DNA of 64,000 nucleotides from H111-94 sp034436045 (lineage in GTDB: Bacteria; Chloroflexota; Ktedonobacteria; Ktedonobacterales; Ktedonobacteraceae). The translations under genes were made by a program, and so were the position numbers. The stretch lies in contig DAOTVZ010000162.1 in assembly GCA_034436045.1 (NCBI GenBank), positions 16,737 to 80,736 of the forward strand, given 5' to 3'. Positions 63,221 through 64,000 of the stretch are shown piece after piece (within the stretch, counting starts at the first letter, position 1; each line of letters starts with the position of its first letter). The notes below the pieces were generated by a model. That model had not been told where the DNA came from, ran no database searches, and saw only the letters and a program-made list of their open reading frames with translations.

Positions 63221-64000
63221 CTTCGCTCCGCGACCGAGATGCCTGTTCTTCCTCAAAATCACGATATAACAAACCCAGTCAAATTCCTCGCCCACGTTTC
63301 AATCTCAACCGAGATGCCCGTTCTTCCTCAACCCTAAGAAGCCGTCTCTCCGACTCGCATTCTTAGTGTTTCAATCTCAACCGAGATGCCCGTTCTTCCT
63401 CAACACACAAGAATGCGGGGAAGACGAAAGAAACCCCGTAGGTTTCAATCTCAACCGAGATGCCCGTTCTTCCTCAACACGAACTGTACGTTTGTTGCGT
63501 CGGCTCACTCAGTGTTTCAATCTCAACCGAGATGCCCGTTCTTCCTCAACCCTGTCAATCCTGACACTTTCTATTGACGAATGATGCGTTTCAATCTCAA
63601 CCGAGATGCCCGTTCTTCCTCAACCTGAGTTGGGGCAAGGGACTCATTCAAGGGTTTATTGTTTCAATCTCAACCGAGATGCCCGTTCTTCCTCAACCGC
63701 TCAATCTTACGGGCCTCAAACTGCCCAAGTAGATGTTTCAATCTCAACCGAGATGCCCGTTCTTCCTCAACGCCGGCGCTTTTCATCGTAGCGGGGTTGC
63801 GGTGGGTCAGGTTTCAATCTCAACCGAGATGCCCGTTCTTCCTCAACGGAACCACCTGCCGCACCCTGCCGAAGCAAGAAAACGTTTCAATCTCAACCGA
63901 GATGCCCGTTCTTCCTCAACTCATGGATGGTTCCTCCAATTTAGCGAGCTTTAGCGGTTTCAATCTCAACCGAGATGCCCGTTCTTCCTCAACACCCACC
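63221..64000 (-). CRISPR. CRISPR array, 10 intact 37-bp repeats plus one decayed terminal repeat, open at the right edge
   Basis: Intact repeats start at 63296, 63368, 63442, 63514, 63588, 63661, 63735, 63811, 63884 and 63957. Each is 37 bp, begins GTTTCAATCTCAACCGAGAT and ends TCTTCCTCAAC, with no variation. The spacers are 35-39 bp and all differ. A decayed copy at 63221-63257 keeps the right half but has lost most of the left half. As the plus-strand repeat begins GTTTCAAT, the minus strand gives the ATTGAAAC 3' end typical of type I and III repeats, so the array is most likely transcribed leftward, with the leader beyond the right edge and the decayed copy at the old (trailer) end. A small ATCTC/GAGAT hairpin is in the repeat. 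No cas gene lies in the window. Confidence 0.97.

Noticed and set aside
63366..63954. Several short plus-strand open frames in the CRISPR array
   Set aside because: They are repeats translated in different frames, giving the same peptide pattern again and again; the array structure explains them fully.

Overview
The window reads as ordinary, gene-dense bacterial chromosome of moderately high GC. The best guess for the source is Chloroflexota, probably class Ktedonobacteria. This rests on the combination of a b6-type cytochrome complex, an F420-type luciferase-like oxidoreductase, an HspR-DnaK operon carrying a DUF505 gene, a CysO-type cysteine pathway, KaiC-like ATPases and a type I/III-style CRISPR array. 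The taxonomic call is inference; there is no rRNA or other marker gene here. No transposase, integrase or phage structural gene was seen.

Layout. 1-6.4 kb: the 5' part of glycogen synthase, then a five-gene minus-strand quinol oxidase operon (b6-like, subunit IV-like, Rieske, cytochrome-like/cupredoxin, polytopic membrane protein) closed by a terminator. 6.7-8.5 kb: a NarL-type two-component pair. 8.5-14 kb: two hypothetical proteins, a pyridine-nucleotide/FAD oxidoreductase, a DtxR-type regulator and a drug-type MFS exporter. 14.2-17.6 kb: a compact sulfur-carrier cysteine pathway (rhodanese-E1 protein, ubiquitin-like carrier ending in Gly-Gly-Cys, CysM-type synthase, JAMM peptidase). 17.8-27.4 kb: an amino-acid oxidase, a HEAT-repeat protein, an unpartnered xanthine-dehydrogenase-type large subunit, MetY, a CoA-binding protein, an orphan AbrB-type protein divergent from a winged-helix/PD-(D/E)XK protein, and an F420-type oxidoreductase. 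27.5-31.1 kb: tRNA-His, a lipoprotein remnant, and a KaiC-like ATPase with two receiver proteins. 31.2-36.8 kb: dnaK-DUF505-dnaJ-hspR. 36.9-44.1 kb: a Gln-rich membrane protein, cysE, a nucleoside hydrolase, and a pfp-deoB-GNAT-phosphohexomutase operon. 44.3-51.7 kb: a PHP phosphoesterase, sucCD, a deacetylase, a GNAT protein and a GAF/PAS class III cyclase. 51.8-57.8 kb: cydDCAB. 57.9-62.7 kb: MaoC-like hydratase, acyl-CoA dehydrogenase, 8-oxoguanine deaminase-like amidohydrolase and a cytochrome P450. 62.8 kb to the end: a DUF2795 protein and a CRISPR array that runs off the right edge.

How the parts fit. Two quinol-oxidising routes (b6-type complex and cytochrome bd) share the window. Sulfur metabolism is covered by CysE, MetY and the carrier-protein pathway. 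Nucleoside salvage (nucleoside hydrolase, DeoB, 8-oxoguanine deaminase-like enzyme) sits beside sugar phosphate enzymes. Between genes, a family of palindromic repeats (core GTAGGGGCGTGATTNATCAC) sits mainly at the 3' ends of transcription units near 16.0-16.3, 25.1-25.3 and 44.1-44.3 kb. Several clear sigma-70 type promoters with 17-18 bp spacers can be read directly.

Most notable observations: the carrier protein with an encoded Cys after its Gly-Gly; a b6-like subunit with a conserved Cys at the heme c_i position beside a cytochrome-c-like domain that has lost CXXCH; the palindromic MITE-like repeats; the orphan AbrB/nuclease-like divergent pair sharing a palindromic operator; the KaiC/receiver island; and the CRISPR array, whose polarity is shown by a decayed terminal repeat.
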